Origin: Brevibacillus brevis
GTDB lineage: Bacteria > Bacillota > Bacilli > Brevibacillales > Brevibacillaceae
Assembly: GCF_031583145.1 (NCBI RefSeq)
Contig: NZ_CP134050.1
Location: 5,659,501 to 5,723,500, forward strand
DNA: 64,000 nt
Direction: 5' to 3'
Part shown: positions 25,344 to 33,997 of the stretch, piece by piece
How the letters are laid out: the number at the start of each line of letters is the position of its first letter
Position numbering within the stretch: the stretch's first letter is position 1
Made by a program: the position numbers and the translations under genes
Notes under the pieces: model-generated
Told to the model about the DNA's origin: nothing
Databases searched by the model: none
What the model saw: only the letters and a program-made list of their open reading frames with translations

Positions 25344-27905
25344 CTAAAATTTGTATGCTTTCGCAAGAAGTACCACAACTTCCGCCCGGGTAGCGATTCC
25401 TTGCGGCTTGAATGAGGAACCGTAGCCATGCAGCCAGTCTCTGGAAGTGAGTGCTTCGATCGCAGGCGAAGCCCAGTGGCTGGTAGGCACATCCCGGTAG
25501 CTGGAGGTACTGCGTTTATACAGCAGCACGTTTTGGGCGCGGGCGATCATCGAGGCCATTTCGGCACGGGTAATGGCCCGATCGGGTTTCATTTCCTTGT
25601 TCGGGTATCCTTTGATGATCCCGACTTGATAGGCGATGCCCAAATTGTTGTATGCCCAGTGTTTTTTGGACATGTCGCGGAAGGTCGTTTTCCCTGTGTA
25701 CGAAGCCGGGACAGGCAGTCCGCTCGACCGCATCGCCGAAATGAGCATGGTCGCGAACTGGGCGCGAGTCACCGCCTGATCCGGCTTGAATGTGGCGTCC
25801 TTGAATCCATTCACGATACCCCTCGAGCTGAGACGGACGATTTCGGAACGGGCCCAATGGCTGCTGATATCCCGGTATCCGCCGATCAACACCTGCTGGT
25901 TGACCGTCAAGCGATACAAATCGTATTTAAACGGAACCCCGCTGTTGAGCCGAATGTAATATTTTCCTGGTTTGAGCCGCGCACTCAAAATTTCCTTTCC
26001 TTGGTCGGACAGCTCCGCCACTTCATTCGTGGACGCCAAGGCGTAGTTGAAGTTGTTTGCGCTGTACAAAGCGATCCTCACGCCCGAAGCCACAGGGATG
26101 AAAGGAGCGCGAATCGTGACGTACGATTCGCTGCTGACTGTAAATTGGAACCAGTCAGTATCCGTCGCAGTCGGCAAAGTGCCTGTCATCAGGTTGCCGC
26201 CCGCCAAATTCGACGCCTGGCGATATGTATCGTTCGGCTCATTTACATCTTTTTTCACCGGCGTAAAGTTGAGGTCGAGCTGGTACTCGCCGTTTACCGC
26301 GTTTTGCTCGTACTCGCTCACCCGCAGGAAGTACTTGCCGGGTGATACTTCTTTTTGCGCGCGTTCTGTCGGATCGTCGCGGTCACCGTTGTCGTACAGT
26401 GGATCCCAGGTCGTGCTTTTTCCCTGTTCCTTGCCGATTGCCAGCACCGGATCCATGCGCTTGTTGTCCGGGGTCACAGTAACCGTCAGATGGCCGTACT
26501 CGCGGACGTAGTAAGAAAACCAGTCCTGATCGCCTTCTGCATGGAAGTTGCCGGTCACGCTGATCTGATTGCCCACCAGCGGCCGAGCAGTGCCCATCGT
26601 GTCGTTCGGTTCGCTGCGGTCCGGATTGATCGTAAATCGGCTGGTCAACACGTAGGAAAAGGAATTCACGCCACCGTTTCGCACCAGCTTGATGTCCAGC
26701 TTCCCCGCCTTCGCCGAGACCGTGACCGTATCGCCATTCCCGATGTAGTGCGTGACAGGCGTCCGATTGTCGGAATAAAAGGTGGCGGCCATGGGAGATG
26801 CTACCGTTGAGGTAACGGAAGCTGTCAGGCTCACTTTTCCGTCGTACGGGACATCCATCCGGAACCAGTCAACCGTATCATTTGGCCCCAGGTTCCCGCG
26901 AATTTGCGATTCGATGGGGAAAGCCTTGGCCTTGGACCGCAGGTTGTTCGGTTCCAGAAAGTCGTAGGAGATCGGAGTTTTGACCGCTTTATCCACATCC
27001 AGCAATCCATAGCCTGTCGTTCTGTCCCAGCCGCTCTGGCCCAGATCTGTCGCGGTCTGGTAGAGCAGCTGGCGGACATCGATCGGCTTTAGCTTGGGGT
27101 ACTTCGCCATGATCAGGGCGGCGGCACCGGCGACTTGCGGAGCAGCAGCCGACGTCCCGCTAAACGATCCATACGTGCCCCCCAGCTTCGTCGTATAGAC
27201 GTTCAAGCCTGGCGCCATCAGATTCAACTCCGGCCCGGAGTTGGACTCGTAAATCGGCTGGTTGTTGCTCCTGACCCCGCCTACTGCGATCACAGTCGGA
27301 TAGGCGGCTGGATAAGCGACGCGGTTGCCTTCATTGCCGCTCGCCGCGATCAAGACAGCTCCTGCCGCTTCCGCACGGTTGACGGCGTTGGTCAACGCGC
27401 GCGAATAGGACATGCTGGAAACCGACATCAGAATGACCTTCGCGCCCTTGTCCAGCGCCGTGTTGATCCCTTTCGCCACGAGATCGAGATCAGCCACCGC
27501 CCGCTTGTCCAGCACTTTGATGGGGAGTACCTTGGCATTCCACAGGACCCCTGAGACCCCGATTCCATTGTTCCCTTTCGCAGCCAGGACCCCGATCACT
27601 TCCGTACCGTGACCGTTGTCATCCTGGGCTGATTTGCCCGGGGATACCAGATTGATGCCGGGCAACAGGTTGTCCTTCAAATCGGGATGATTGTAGTCGG
27701 CTCCCGAATCCAGCACCGCAATGATATTGGAAGTATTGCTGTTTACTGTGTTCCATGCCTTGTTCGCTTTAATTTGCGTCAAATGCTGCTGATTATCGAA
27801 ATAACGGTCATTTGATTCATCTGCAGCCATCGCCGGTCCGACATCCGCAATCGTCATCGTGAACGCCATCGCGATCGCGACTGCTGCTAATATCGCTTTT
27901 TTCAT
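25344..27905 (-). CDS. S-layer-anchored subtilase (S8 peptidase with three SLH domains)
   Basis: An 853-residue exported serine peptidase. Signal peptide to about residue 27 (GPAMA). Catalytic triad D66 (AVLDSGADY), H99 (DNGHGTEV), S252 (SGTSAAAP); oxyanion Asn near 191. There is no inhibitor-type propeptide. Residues 315-670 hold three or four repeats of about 110 residues with 'EPND' openings (FLEPNNLRSKA, RSEPNDTMGTA, VNEPNDTYRQA), typical of bacterial pre-peptidase C-terminal domains. Residues 680-853 hold three SLH domains that bind secondary wall polymer. It would act at the cell surface. Confidence 0.93.
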   Translation of the reverse strand: MKKAILAAVAIAMAFTMTIADVGPAMAADESNDRYFDNQQHLTQIKANKAWNTVNSNTSNIIAVLDSGADYNHPDLKDNLLPGINLVSPGKSAQDDNGHGTEVIGVLAAKGNNGIGVSGVLWNAKVLPIKVLDKRAVADLDLVAKGINTALDKGAKVILMSVSSMSYSRALTNAVNRAEAAGAVLIAASGNEGNRVAYPAAYPTVIAVGGVRSNNQPIYESNSGPELNLMAPGLNVYTTKLGGTYGSFSGTSAAAPQVAGAAALIMAKYPKLKPIDVRQLLYQTATDLGQSGWDRTTGYGLLDVDKAVKTPISYDFLEPNNLRSKAKAFPIESQIRGNLGPNDTVDWFRMDVPYDGKVSLTASVTSTVASPMAATFYSDNRTPVTHYIGNGDTVTVSAKAGKLDIKLVRNGGVNSFSYVLTSRFTINPDRSEPNDTMGTARPLVGNQISVTGNFHAEGDQDWFSYYVREYGHLTVTVTPDNKRMDPVLAIGKEQGKSTTWDPLYDNGDRDDPTERAQKEVSPGKYFLRVSEYEQNAVNGEYQLDLNFTPVKKDVNEPNDTYRQASNLAGGNLMTGTLPTATDTDWFQFTVSSESYVTIRAPFIPVASGVRIALYSANNFNYALASTNEVAELSDQGKEILSARLKPGKYYIRLNSGVPFKYDLYRLTVNQQVLIGGYRDISSHWARSEIVRLSSRGIVNGFKDATFKPDQAVTRAQFATMLISAMRSSGLPVPASYTGKTTFRDMSKKHWAYNNLGIAYQVGIIKGYPNKEMKPDRAITRAEMASMIARAQNVLLYKRSTSSYRDVPTSHWASPAIEALTSRDWLHGYGSSFKPQGIATRAEVVVLLAKAYKF

Positions 27906-28211
27906 AAAAAACCTCTATTGTGGCCCGTTCAAAAATAAACGAACGCGTTTTGATAGAACATTCCTTCCTGCTCACTCGTCCCCGTCCGCCCAAACTTCAT
28001 GGAATTCAGGCACGTCCCTTCTTCCCCTTAGCATAGCGGAATGGACAGGGGACACGCAAGTACACTCAGCCAATATTTGGAATGTTCGCTCGGATCGGTA
28101 ACCGCCTTTCCGAGTTGCCCGTAAGAAAATGTCTAACAAAGTACGTTACGTAACAGCGAAGCGATTTACTGGAAGGTCGTCACGAGAAGGTTATGCTTTC
28201 TGATTCAGTTA
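27906..28211. other. Intergenic region without recognised gene
   Basis: About 300 bases. A palindrome GTTACGTAAC (near 28148-28157) and a short GTTC/GAAC hairpin next to the subtilase start are the only structures seen; no convincing promoter or ORF. Confidence 0.4.
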
Positions 28212-28244
28212 GAAAAACCCTTTTCACCGTGGGGCAAAAAGGGT
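28212..28244 (-). terminator. Terminator after the SLAP gene cluster
   Basis: Imperfect stem ACCCTTTTT / AAAAGGGTT with TTTTTCT on minus, just after the first SLAP gene stop. Confidence 0.65.
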
Positions 28245-28251
28245 CTCTTTG

Positions 28252-29247
28252 TTATTGCAACAAACCGTTGTTGCTCTCCACTACTCGATTGCGATTCGAT
28301 GAACGTTGCTTTTTTTGCCGGGCTTTTGGAATGACCGCGACCAGCTTGCTCAGATCCACCTCTTCCTTCTTGATGGAAGTGGAAGGAATATCAAAAGCCC
28401 ACACACGGAAGCTGTTCGCTTCTACCTTCATGTTTTCCAGCGTGAACTGAACGCGCGCGACAGTCTCTCCCTGCTCGTCGTTGACGATGATCGGCACTTC
28501 CGTAAATTCGAGGCGTTTCTCCAGACCATTGCGGAAAGCCACCACGACACGGATTCCGCCATTTTCGGCCGCCATGAGGTCCAGCACTTGCAGATCGACT
28601 TCTCCCGGCTCTACCGGAGTCAACTGTTCGGCCTTTTCCTTGTACTTGTCAGCCTCTTCGGAGGAAAGCACGCCTGCCAGGTCATTATGCGTATCGGCTT
28701 TTTTTACAGACGGCTTTTGGTATGTCAGGAACAGCGGAACTTCCTTCTCAGGCAGCTTGTTGAATTCATGCCAGTGAAAAATAAATTCGTAAGGTCGGCT
28801 GGCCAGGTCGCCAATCGGACCGGAGGAAATCAGGTTGAACGTCTTCTTGGCCACCACTTCGCCTTCCGCAGTTACCAGCGTCAACGGGAGCTTTTGCAAA
28901 AGCACGCTGCGACTGGTTGCATTGCGAATGTAAGTCAGAATCACGTACCCTTCTTCGGTTACTTGCGTAAAGAACGGCACGACTCCGATCTCATCGCGCA
29001 CGACCGCAGGCAGCTCGTCATGAATGTACTGCAGCAGTTCCGCTTCCGTCTCATCCAGGCGATTTTCCCACGGACCATTCAAAATCAGCTCGAGCTCTCC
29101 GGAAGGGATGCGCGTGGAGGACTGCTCGGGATGGTCGATCCCCGAAACCCCCAGGTAAAACTCTTTATGCAAATGCTCGTGGATATCTTCACGTACTTGT
29201 TCCAAGCTCTCTTTGGAACCAAACCAGTTTTCCAACAACCAACTCAT
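28252..29247 (-). CDS. SLAP-domain S-layer accessory protein (1)
   Basis: A 331-residue protein with two SLAP-type repeats. The first is near residues 50-175 (LELILNGPWENRLDETE, VILTYIRNATSRSVLL, SRPYEFIFHW); the second, near 205-315, is shorter. The N-terminus MSWLLENWFGSKESLEQVRED is shared with its two paralogues. There is no signal peptide, so it is cytoplasmic or peripheral. SLAP proteins assist export of S-layer proteins by the accessory Sec route in B. anthracis; that this paralogue does so is inference. Good GGAGG before the ATG. Confidence 0.75.
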   Translation of the reverse strand: MSWLLENWFGSKESLEQVREDIHEHLHKEFYLGVSGIDHPEQSSTRIPSGELELILNGPWENRLDETEAELLQYIHDELPAVVRDEIGVVPFFTQVTEEGYVILTYIRNATSRSVLLQKLPLTLVTAEGEVVAKKTFNLISSGPIGDLASRPYEFIFHWHEFNKLPEKEVPLFLTYQKPSVKKADTHNDLAGVLSSEEADKYKEKAEQLTPVEPGEVDLQVLDLMAAENGGIRVVVAFRNGLEKRLEFTEVPIIVNDEQGETVARVQFTLENMKVEANSFRVWAFDIPSTSIKKEEVDLSKLVAVIPKARQKKQRSSNRNRVVESNNGLLQ

Positions 29248-29297
29248 AATTCGGCCTCCTCAACCCTGCTGTAAGAGAATATGCCTATCGGGAGGTG

Positions 29298-30242
29298 CTA
29301 TTTTACTTCAAGCACCCATCTACGCAGGTTCGCATTTGGTTTTTTCACTGCCTGTGGCGGGAATACAACCACCCATGGGCGAATGGAACCCGGTTTCACC
29401 TGGATACTGCTGGCATCCACGGAACCTCTCGCCACTACATCCCCATCCTGATCCGAGATCGTAATGTGCAGCTTGTCGGGACTGTACATCTCCTTCGCAC
29501 CGTTGCGGAACAATAGTCCCGCGACCAGCCTGCCGTCATTGGCCATTGCAATGTCAAAGCCCGTTACTTCTACGGTGTCTACCGGAATAGGCGGCAAGGA
29601 ATGGGCCAATGCCTCCAGACGGTCTTTTTGGCGCTCCGTCATGCGCTTTTCCATCTCGGCGTCGATTTCCAGAAATTTAGGCCAGACATGCGTGCTCTTC
29701 CCGGCTTTCATGACGACTTTCCAGCGCTTGAACGTAAAGTTGTCATGCAGGAAGCTTTCTTCCGGGAACAGGATCTCCCACGGACGGCTCGATCTCGCAG
29801 GAATGGCTCCCATCTCGGACAAGTCGACTCTCATCCGTGCAAACGGCTTGTCGTCGAGATAAATAGCCAAGCGAACATGTTTAAAACGTACCGGCTTATC
29901 CAGCGAGTTGCGGAAGAACATCGTCACAGTCAGGCCATTTGGCTGCGGAATCATGCTGAAACCGGTCACGCTGACCATGCCTTTGGGCATATCCGGCAAT
30001 TCAGCCTGCAGGAAACGCAACGTATACTTTTTCTGGGCATCCAGCTCCTGCTCCCAGATCGGGTGGAGGGACAGCTCCGTATGTACCCTCGCGCTTGCTG
30101 TGCCTTCCTCCGCATGTCCTTCTTTCTCGAAATCCGCTTCGGCGTCACTTAATTCATGGACGTCGAGCGCCACTTCTTCTTGCAGTTGCTTTTTCAGTTC
30201 CTCTTCATCTTTTCCAAACCAGTTTTTCAAAAACGAAAACAT
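29298..30242 (-). CDS. SLAP-domain S-layer accessory protein (2)
   Basis: A 314-residue paralogue: N-terminus MFSFLKNWFGKDEEELKKQLQ, then two SLAP repeats (LHPIWEQELDAQKKYTLRFL with MFFRNSLDKPVRF and RSSRPWEILFP; then LEALAHSLP with LLFRNGAKEMY and GSIRPWVVVFP). No signal peptide. AGGAGG is 7 bases before ATG. A TTGCCC-17-TATGAT promoter lies upstream, so it may be transcribed separately from copy 3. Confidence 0.78.
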   Translation of the reverse strand: MFSFLKNWFGKDEEELKKQLQEEVALDVHELSDAEADFEKEGHAEEGTASARVHTELSLHPIWEQELDAQKKYTLRFLQAELPDMPKGMVSVTGFSMIPQPNGLTVTMFFRNSLDKPVRFKHVRLAIYLDDKPFARMRVDLSEMGAIPARSSRPWEILFPEESFLHDNFTFKRWKVVMKAGKSTHVWPKFLEIDAEMEKRMTERQKDRLEALAHSLPPIPVDTVEVTGFDIAMANDGRLVAGLLFRNGAKEMYSPDKLHITISDQDGDVVARGSVDASSIQVKPGSIRPWVVVFPPQAVKKPNANLRRWVLEVK

Positions 30243-30287
30243 GTGTTACCTCCTCACACGTCCGGACACGACCGAAGCTATCTTATT

Positions 30288-30316
30288 ATCATAAACAATA
30301 ATGCGAGAGGGGGCAA
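30288..30316 (-). promoter_or_regulatory. SigA-type promoter before SLAP gene 2
   Basis: On minus: TTGCCC, 17 bases, TATGAT, about 45 bases before the ATG. Confidence 0.5.
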
Positions 30317-30340
30317 ATGCCCTGCTCGTCGCCATCATTC

Positions 30341-31285
30341 TCAACCTTGCGGGACACTGACCTTCCAACGGGAAAAATCGGGCTCATCTTTTTGAATGCT
30401 TTCCGGCGGGAAGATAAATAGCCACGGCTTGCTCGTATTCGCATTCACCGTCAGACTTCCCAGCTCGAACAAACCTTGGGCCACGATCTCGCCCGTCGCA
30501 TCATGGAGTACCAGTGGGAGCTTCTCAAACGAAAGCGATTGGGTCGAGCCGTTGCGAATCAGCAGCATCACATTCAGAGACCCATCCTGGTCGCGGCGGA
30601 CTTGCACGCTCTGGATGTTTACCTCTCCTTCTTTAATAGAAGGCAGTCGCTTTGCCAGCTCAATCAGCGAGTTCTTTTGCTCATCCGACAGCGTCTTGAT
30701 CCACGACTCTTCCAGCTCCAGCTGCTGCGGCAGCACCATTTTCTTTTGCGCCATCTCAAAAGCGACTTTCCAATTCACCAGCAGGACATCGACTTGCAGA
30801 AAGTGCTCCCGCTCAAATACAAACGACCACGGTCTTGCGGATCGCGGCGGAATTTCCCCTATTTCGGACAAGTCAAAGACCTGGCGGGTAAACAACTGCT
30901 GATCCCCGAACAATACCACCAGCGTCGTCTCTCCCAGACGTACAGGGCGATCCGAGCTATTTCGGATAAATGCCGTCACTTCGACCCCGGCATCGTGCGG
31001 AACGAGCGAGGTGCCCGCTAATGAAATATGGCCTTCTTGAAGCGGCTCCAATTCCTGCGCCATAAAGGACAGCGCGTATTTCTCCTGGCTGCTCAGCTTT
31101 GATTCCCACGTTTCATGCAGGGAGAGTGCCGTCACGACACCCGCTTGTGTTTTTGATTCCTGAAGCGATTCCTGATGTGACTGTTCGGTATCAGTAGCGG
31201 GCAGAATAGACTCTTCCTGCACGTGCTGCCTGACCTCATCACGTGTTGGCGTATTCCCCAATAAATTTTTCAAGAAGGATAGCAT
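30341..31285 (-). CDS. SLAP-domain S-layer accessory protein (3)
   Basis: A 314-residue paralogue with N-terminus MLSFLKNLLGNTPTRDEVRQ. It is the closest of the three to the canonical SLAP domain: SLHETWESKLSSQEKYALSFM, VTAFIRNSSDRPVRL, SEIGEIPPRSARPWSFVFER, repeated in the second half as LLIRNGSTQSLSF and TSKPWLFIFPPE. First gene of the tandem cluster. No secA2 gene is present in the window, so the partner translocase, if any, is elsewhere. Confidence 0.78.
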   Translation of the reverse strand: MLSFLKNLLGNTPTRDEVRQHVQEESILPATDTEQSHQESLQESKTQAGVVTALSLHETWESKLSSQEKYALSFMAQELEPLQEGHISLAGTSLVPHDAGVEVTAFIRNSSDRPVRLGETTLVVLFGDQQLFTRQVFDLSEIGEIPPRSARPWSFVFEREHFLQVDVLLVNWKVAFEMAQKKMVLPQQLELEESWIKTLSDEQKNSLIELAKRLPSIKEGEVNIQSVQVRRDQDGSLNVMLLIRNGSTQSLSFEKLPLVLHDATGEIVAQGLFELGSLTVNANTSKPWLFIFPPESIQKDEPDFSRWKVSVPQG

Positions 31286-31339
31286 ACCGTCTCTCCCAAC
31301 TTTTCTCTACCTATAATATAGAGTTCCTGTTCGTCATTC

Positions 31340-31367
31340 ACTATAGCACAGTGGCATTCGTTTGCAA
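31340..31367 (-). promoter_or_regulatory. Candidate SigA promoter of the SLAP cluster
   Basis: On minus: TTGCAA, 16 bases, TATAGT, about 55 bases before SLAP gene 3. Confidence 0.45.
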
Positions 31368-31542
31368 CATCGAAAACTTGGCATCTTTCCCGTGCTGTTT
31401 CTCGCGTCCGTTCGGGAAAGTTGTTCCCTGCGGCCGCCTTCTCCCCGCGGGTAATATTTGTTAGGATACCTGCAAGCTCAAGCCATGTCAAGGAATGGAA
31501 GCGCCATTGTAATATGTAACCTTTTTCCATATGCGCAATAGG

Positions 31543-31638
31543 TTTACATAAATGCTCTCTATTGTTAAAATAAGCATTGGTAAACGAATGTTCTTGGGAA
31601 TGAATATGCCAGCTGACCTCCTCAGCTGGCCCTTTTTT
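31543..31638 (+). ncRNA. Candidate orphan small RNA
   Basis: A promoter-like TTTACA-17-TATA-like TAAAAT (31543-31571) is followed 37 bases later by a perfect 9-bp GC-rich stem GCCAGCTGA / TCAGCTGGC and CCTTTTTT (31608-31638), a strong plus-strand terminator. No plus-strand gene lies for kilobases upstream. The transcript would be about 60 nt. A second hairpin with a plus-strand T-run (31673-31695) follows, overlapping the end of the adjacent minus-strand subtilase gene. Confidence 0.4.
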
Positions 31639-31663
31639 ACCGGTCTCATAAGGAAACGCCAGA

Positions 31664-33700
31664 CTAGCTGCTGCTGTCTGGCGTTTTTACCGTAATAGAG
31701 ATTCGTACCGCTTTCTTGCCGTACTTCGCGGTAATCGTGGCGATGCCTTTTGCTACTGCCGAAATTTCCCCCGCGTCGTTCACGCTCGCTACCTTTTCGT
31801 TTGACGTCGTCCAAACGATTCCGTCCGCGACCTGCTCTTTCGATTTGTCGCTGTAGGTCGCCTCAATCGTCGGGGTGAAAGTCTCGCCGGCCCGCAGCGT
31901 TACTTTCGCCGCATCGGCCTGGAGCTGCTTCAGGCGGGTGTCCACGCTGACTTTTACAGATTTGCCTCCGTAGGACAATGTCACAGTCGCCAATCCAAAG
32001 CCCGCAGCAGAGATCCGCCCCTCCTGATAGGCCGCGACACCTTTATCCGACGAGGTCCAGGTGATCTGCTCCGCGTCCACCGCTTCCCGCGTCTGGTCTC
32101 CGTATGTGGCCACAAGCTCGATGGGATATGTCATGCCTGGCTTGAGCGCTATAGATGTCTTGGCAGCCGTCAGCCGTGTCACTGTTATGTCTACCGGAAC
32201 GGACACTGTCTTGCCTCCATAGCTGGCCGTAATCGTGGTCTTCCCGAAGCCTGCCGCCGTGACGATTCCGTTTTCCACTGTAGCGATTTTATTGTTTTTC
32301 GATTTCCATTCGACGTCTGCGGCAGCTACCTCCGACTTGGTGCCGTCAGAAAGAGAGGCGGTCAAGGTAATCGTCCCCGTCCCTTCGGGGTGCAGGGACA
32401 GCTTGCTCTTGTTCGCCTTCAGGCTTTTTACGCTGACAGGAGCTGGGGAGGCAGCCTTCTTGCTTCCCACAGCCTGATAGGCATTGACCAGCCCATATCC
32501 GTACAGGTCATCCCTGCCGATCTTGCCCAGGTCCGTCGCGGTATCCTGCAGCCGACGTGTCAGCTCGGCTACGGTCATGTCCGGCTCGCTTGCCTTGAGC
32601 AGCGCCGCCACCCCGGAGACGAACGGTGTCGCCTGGGAGGTCCCGCTCCCGAAGGCGTACCGTCCTCCCGGATACGTACTCAGGATGTCCACACCGGGAG
32701 CTGCCAGATCCACACTGGAGCCGTAGTTCGAGAAGCTGGCCAGCTTTCGCTTCGAGTCTACCGCGCTTACTGTGACGACACCGGAGATCGAAGCCGGGAC
32801 GTATCGCTCGACGTCTGCGCTGTCATTGCCTGCCGCCGCCACGACCAGGGCCCCTTTGTCCATGGCGTACTGCACCGCCTCTGTCAGCAGCTTCGGCTTT
32901 CCATTCACTGCCTCGTCCCACTCGCCTCCCAGGCTTAGGTTGATCACGTCGGCTCCTAGATCGGCCGCATCCATGATGGCTGTCGCGATGTTGTACATGT
33001 CACCCTCGCCCTTTTGGTTCAGCACCTTCATCGGAAGGATCGAAACGTTCCGGTCCCCGGCCACTCCGGCAATGCCGGCGGAATCGAGCTTGGCCGCAAT
33101 AATTCCCGCTACATGAGTGCCGTGCCCCTCGTCATCCCGGGCGTCGTTGTCATCGTTGACATAGTCGTAGTCACGTTTGGTATCGACCCTTCCTGCCAGA
33201 TCGGGATGCCGGTAATCGACCCCGGTATCCAGCACGGCGACGACGACATCATGGTCCCCACTCGCTGCATCCCACGCTGCGGGAGCCTGAATCTGATCCA
33301 ATCCCCACTGCTCTGGATAATACTCGTCGTCAATGGAGGTGTCGGCTGCATACATACGGATGTTCGGCTCGATGTATTCGACATTCGGATCCGCCGCCAG
33401 CGACTCCAAGGTCTTGTCCTCCGCGCCTTTATTCATCCGGAGCAGCACATGCCGGTCGCCTTGCTCCGAGAGGGAAGCCCCACCGCTCTCTGCGCGCAGC
33501 ATCGTGGCGTTTTTGGTTGCGCCTTTGCGGAACTTGACGATGTACTCTCCTGTGTCGCTCTTCTTGATCTGCTCTCTGACAGCGGTCTTGTCTGAATCGG
33601 CAGCGTACGTGACGGTCCATCCGGCTTGCAGGGATACGCTGCAGACTGCAAGCGCCACCAGCATTTTTCCGCATAGGGTTTTGGCAGGGATTCCTCTCAT
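31664..33700 (-). CDS. Secreted subtilase with three bacterial Ig-like repeats
   Basis: A 678-residue exported serine peptidase. Signal peptide about residues 1-33; residues 50-117 are an inhibitor_I9-like propeptide (GEYIVKFRKG, YIEPNIRM). Catalytic D158 (VLDTGVDY), H193 (EGHGTHVAG), S355 (SGTSQATP); Asn292. Residues 420-673 hold three Big_2-like repeats of about 80 residues, each with 'GFGKTTITASYGGK', 'GFGLATVTLSYGGK' or 'KGIATITAKYGKK'. No SLH domain, so anchoring, if any, is by the Ig-like part. Probably cleaves extracellular proteins. Confidence 0.92.
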   Translation of the reverse strand: MRGIPAKTLCGKMLVALAVCSVSLQAGWTVTYAADSDKTAVREQIKKSDTGEYIVKFRKGATKNATMLRAESGGASLSEQGDRHVLLRMNKGAEDKTLESLAADPNVEYIEPNIRMYAADTSIDDEYYPEQWGLDQIQAPAAWDAASGDHDVVVAVLDTGVDYRHPDLAGRVDTKRDYDYVNDDNDARDDEGHGTHVAGIIAAKLDSAGIAGVAGDRNVSILPMKVLNQKGEGDMYNIATAIMDAADLGADVINLSLGGEWDEAVNGKPKLLTEAVQYAMDKGALVVAAAGNDSADVERYVPASISGVVTVSAVDSKRKLASFSNYGSSVDLAAPGVDILSTYPGGRYAFGSGTSQATPFVSGVAALLKASEPDMTVAELTRRLQDTATDLGKIGRDDLYGYGLVNAYQAVGSKKAASPAPVSVKSLKANKSKLSLHPEGTGTITLTASLSDGTKSEVAAADVEWKSKNNKIATVENGIVTAAGFGKTTITASYGGKTVSVPVDITVTRLTAAKTSIALKPGMTYPIELVATYGDQTREAVDAEQITWTSSDKGVAAYQEGRISAAGFGLATVTLSYGGKSVKVSVDTRLKQLQADAAKVTLRAGETFTPTIEATYSDKSKEQVADGIVWTTSNEKVASVNDAGEISAVAKGIATITAKYGKKAVRISITVKTPDSSS

Positions 33701-33871
33701 GTCTCCTTCTCCTTCTCTGCTCTACTCTCTTTCTAGTTCCCTACCCGTTTTCGGCTCGGGGAAAACCAGCGGGAAACAGTTCGGAGCGTGTGCTTCTCCT
33801 TCGGGTGAGTCCAGTGTACGGTCGGCGACTTAGAATTGCTTTTGAAGCAAGCAGATCGTCGTTGTTATTGA

Positions 33872-33905
33872 TAAAAAACCCCTCAGAATCTCATCTGAGG
33901 GTCTC
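33872..33905 (-). terminator. Terminator after the stalk-domain gene
   Basis: 8-bp stem CCCTCAGA / TCTGAGGG, ending in GGTTTTTT on minus. Confidence 0.8.
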
Positions 33906-33997
33906 AAAAAGGAATGCACTGGAATACGTTCTACCCATGTTCGGAGTAAAGAAGTAAACCCTACGATGAACTAGTCATTACTCACAGCGCCGATTGA

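Noticed and set aside
31270-31530. 86-codon frame upstream of the SLAP cluster
   Set aside because: No ribosome site; overlaps the SLAP start and its promoter.
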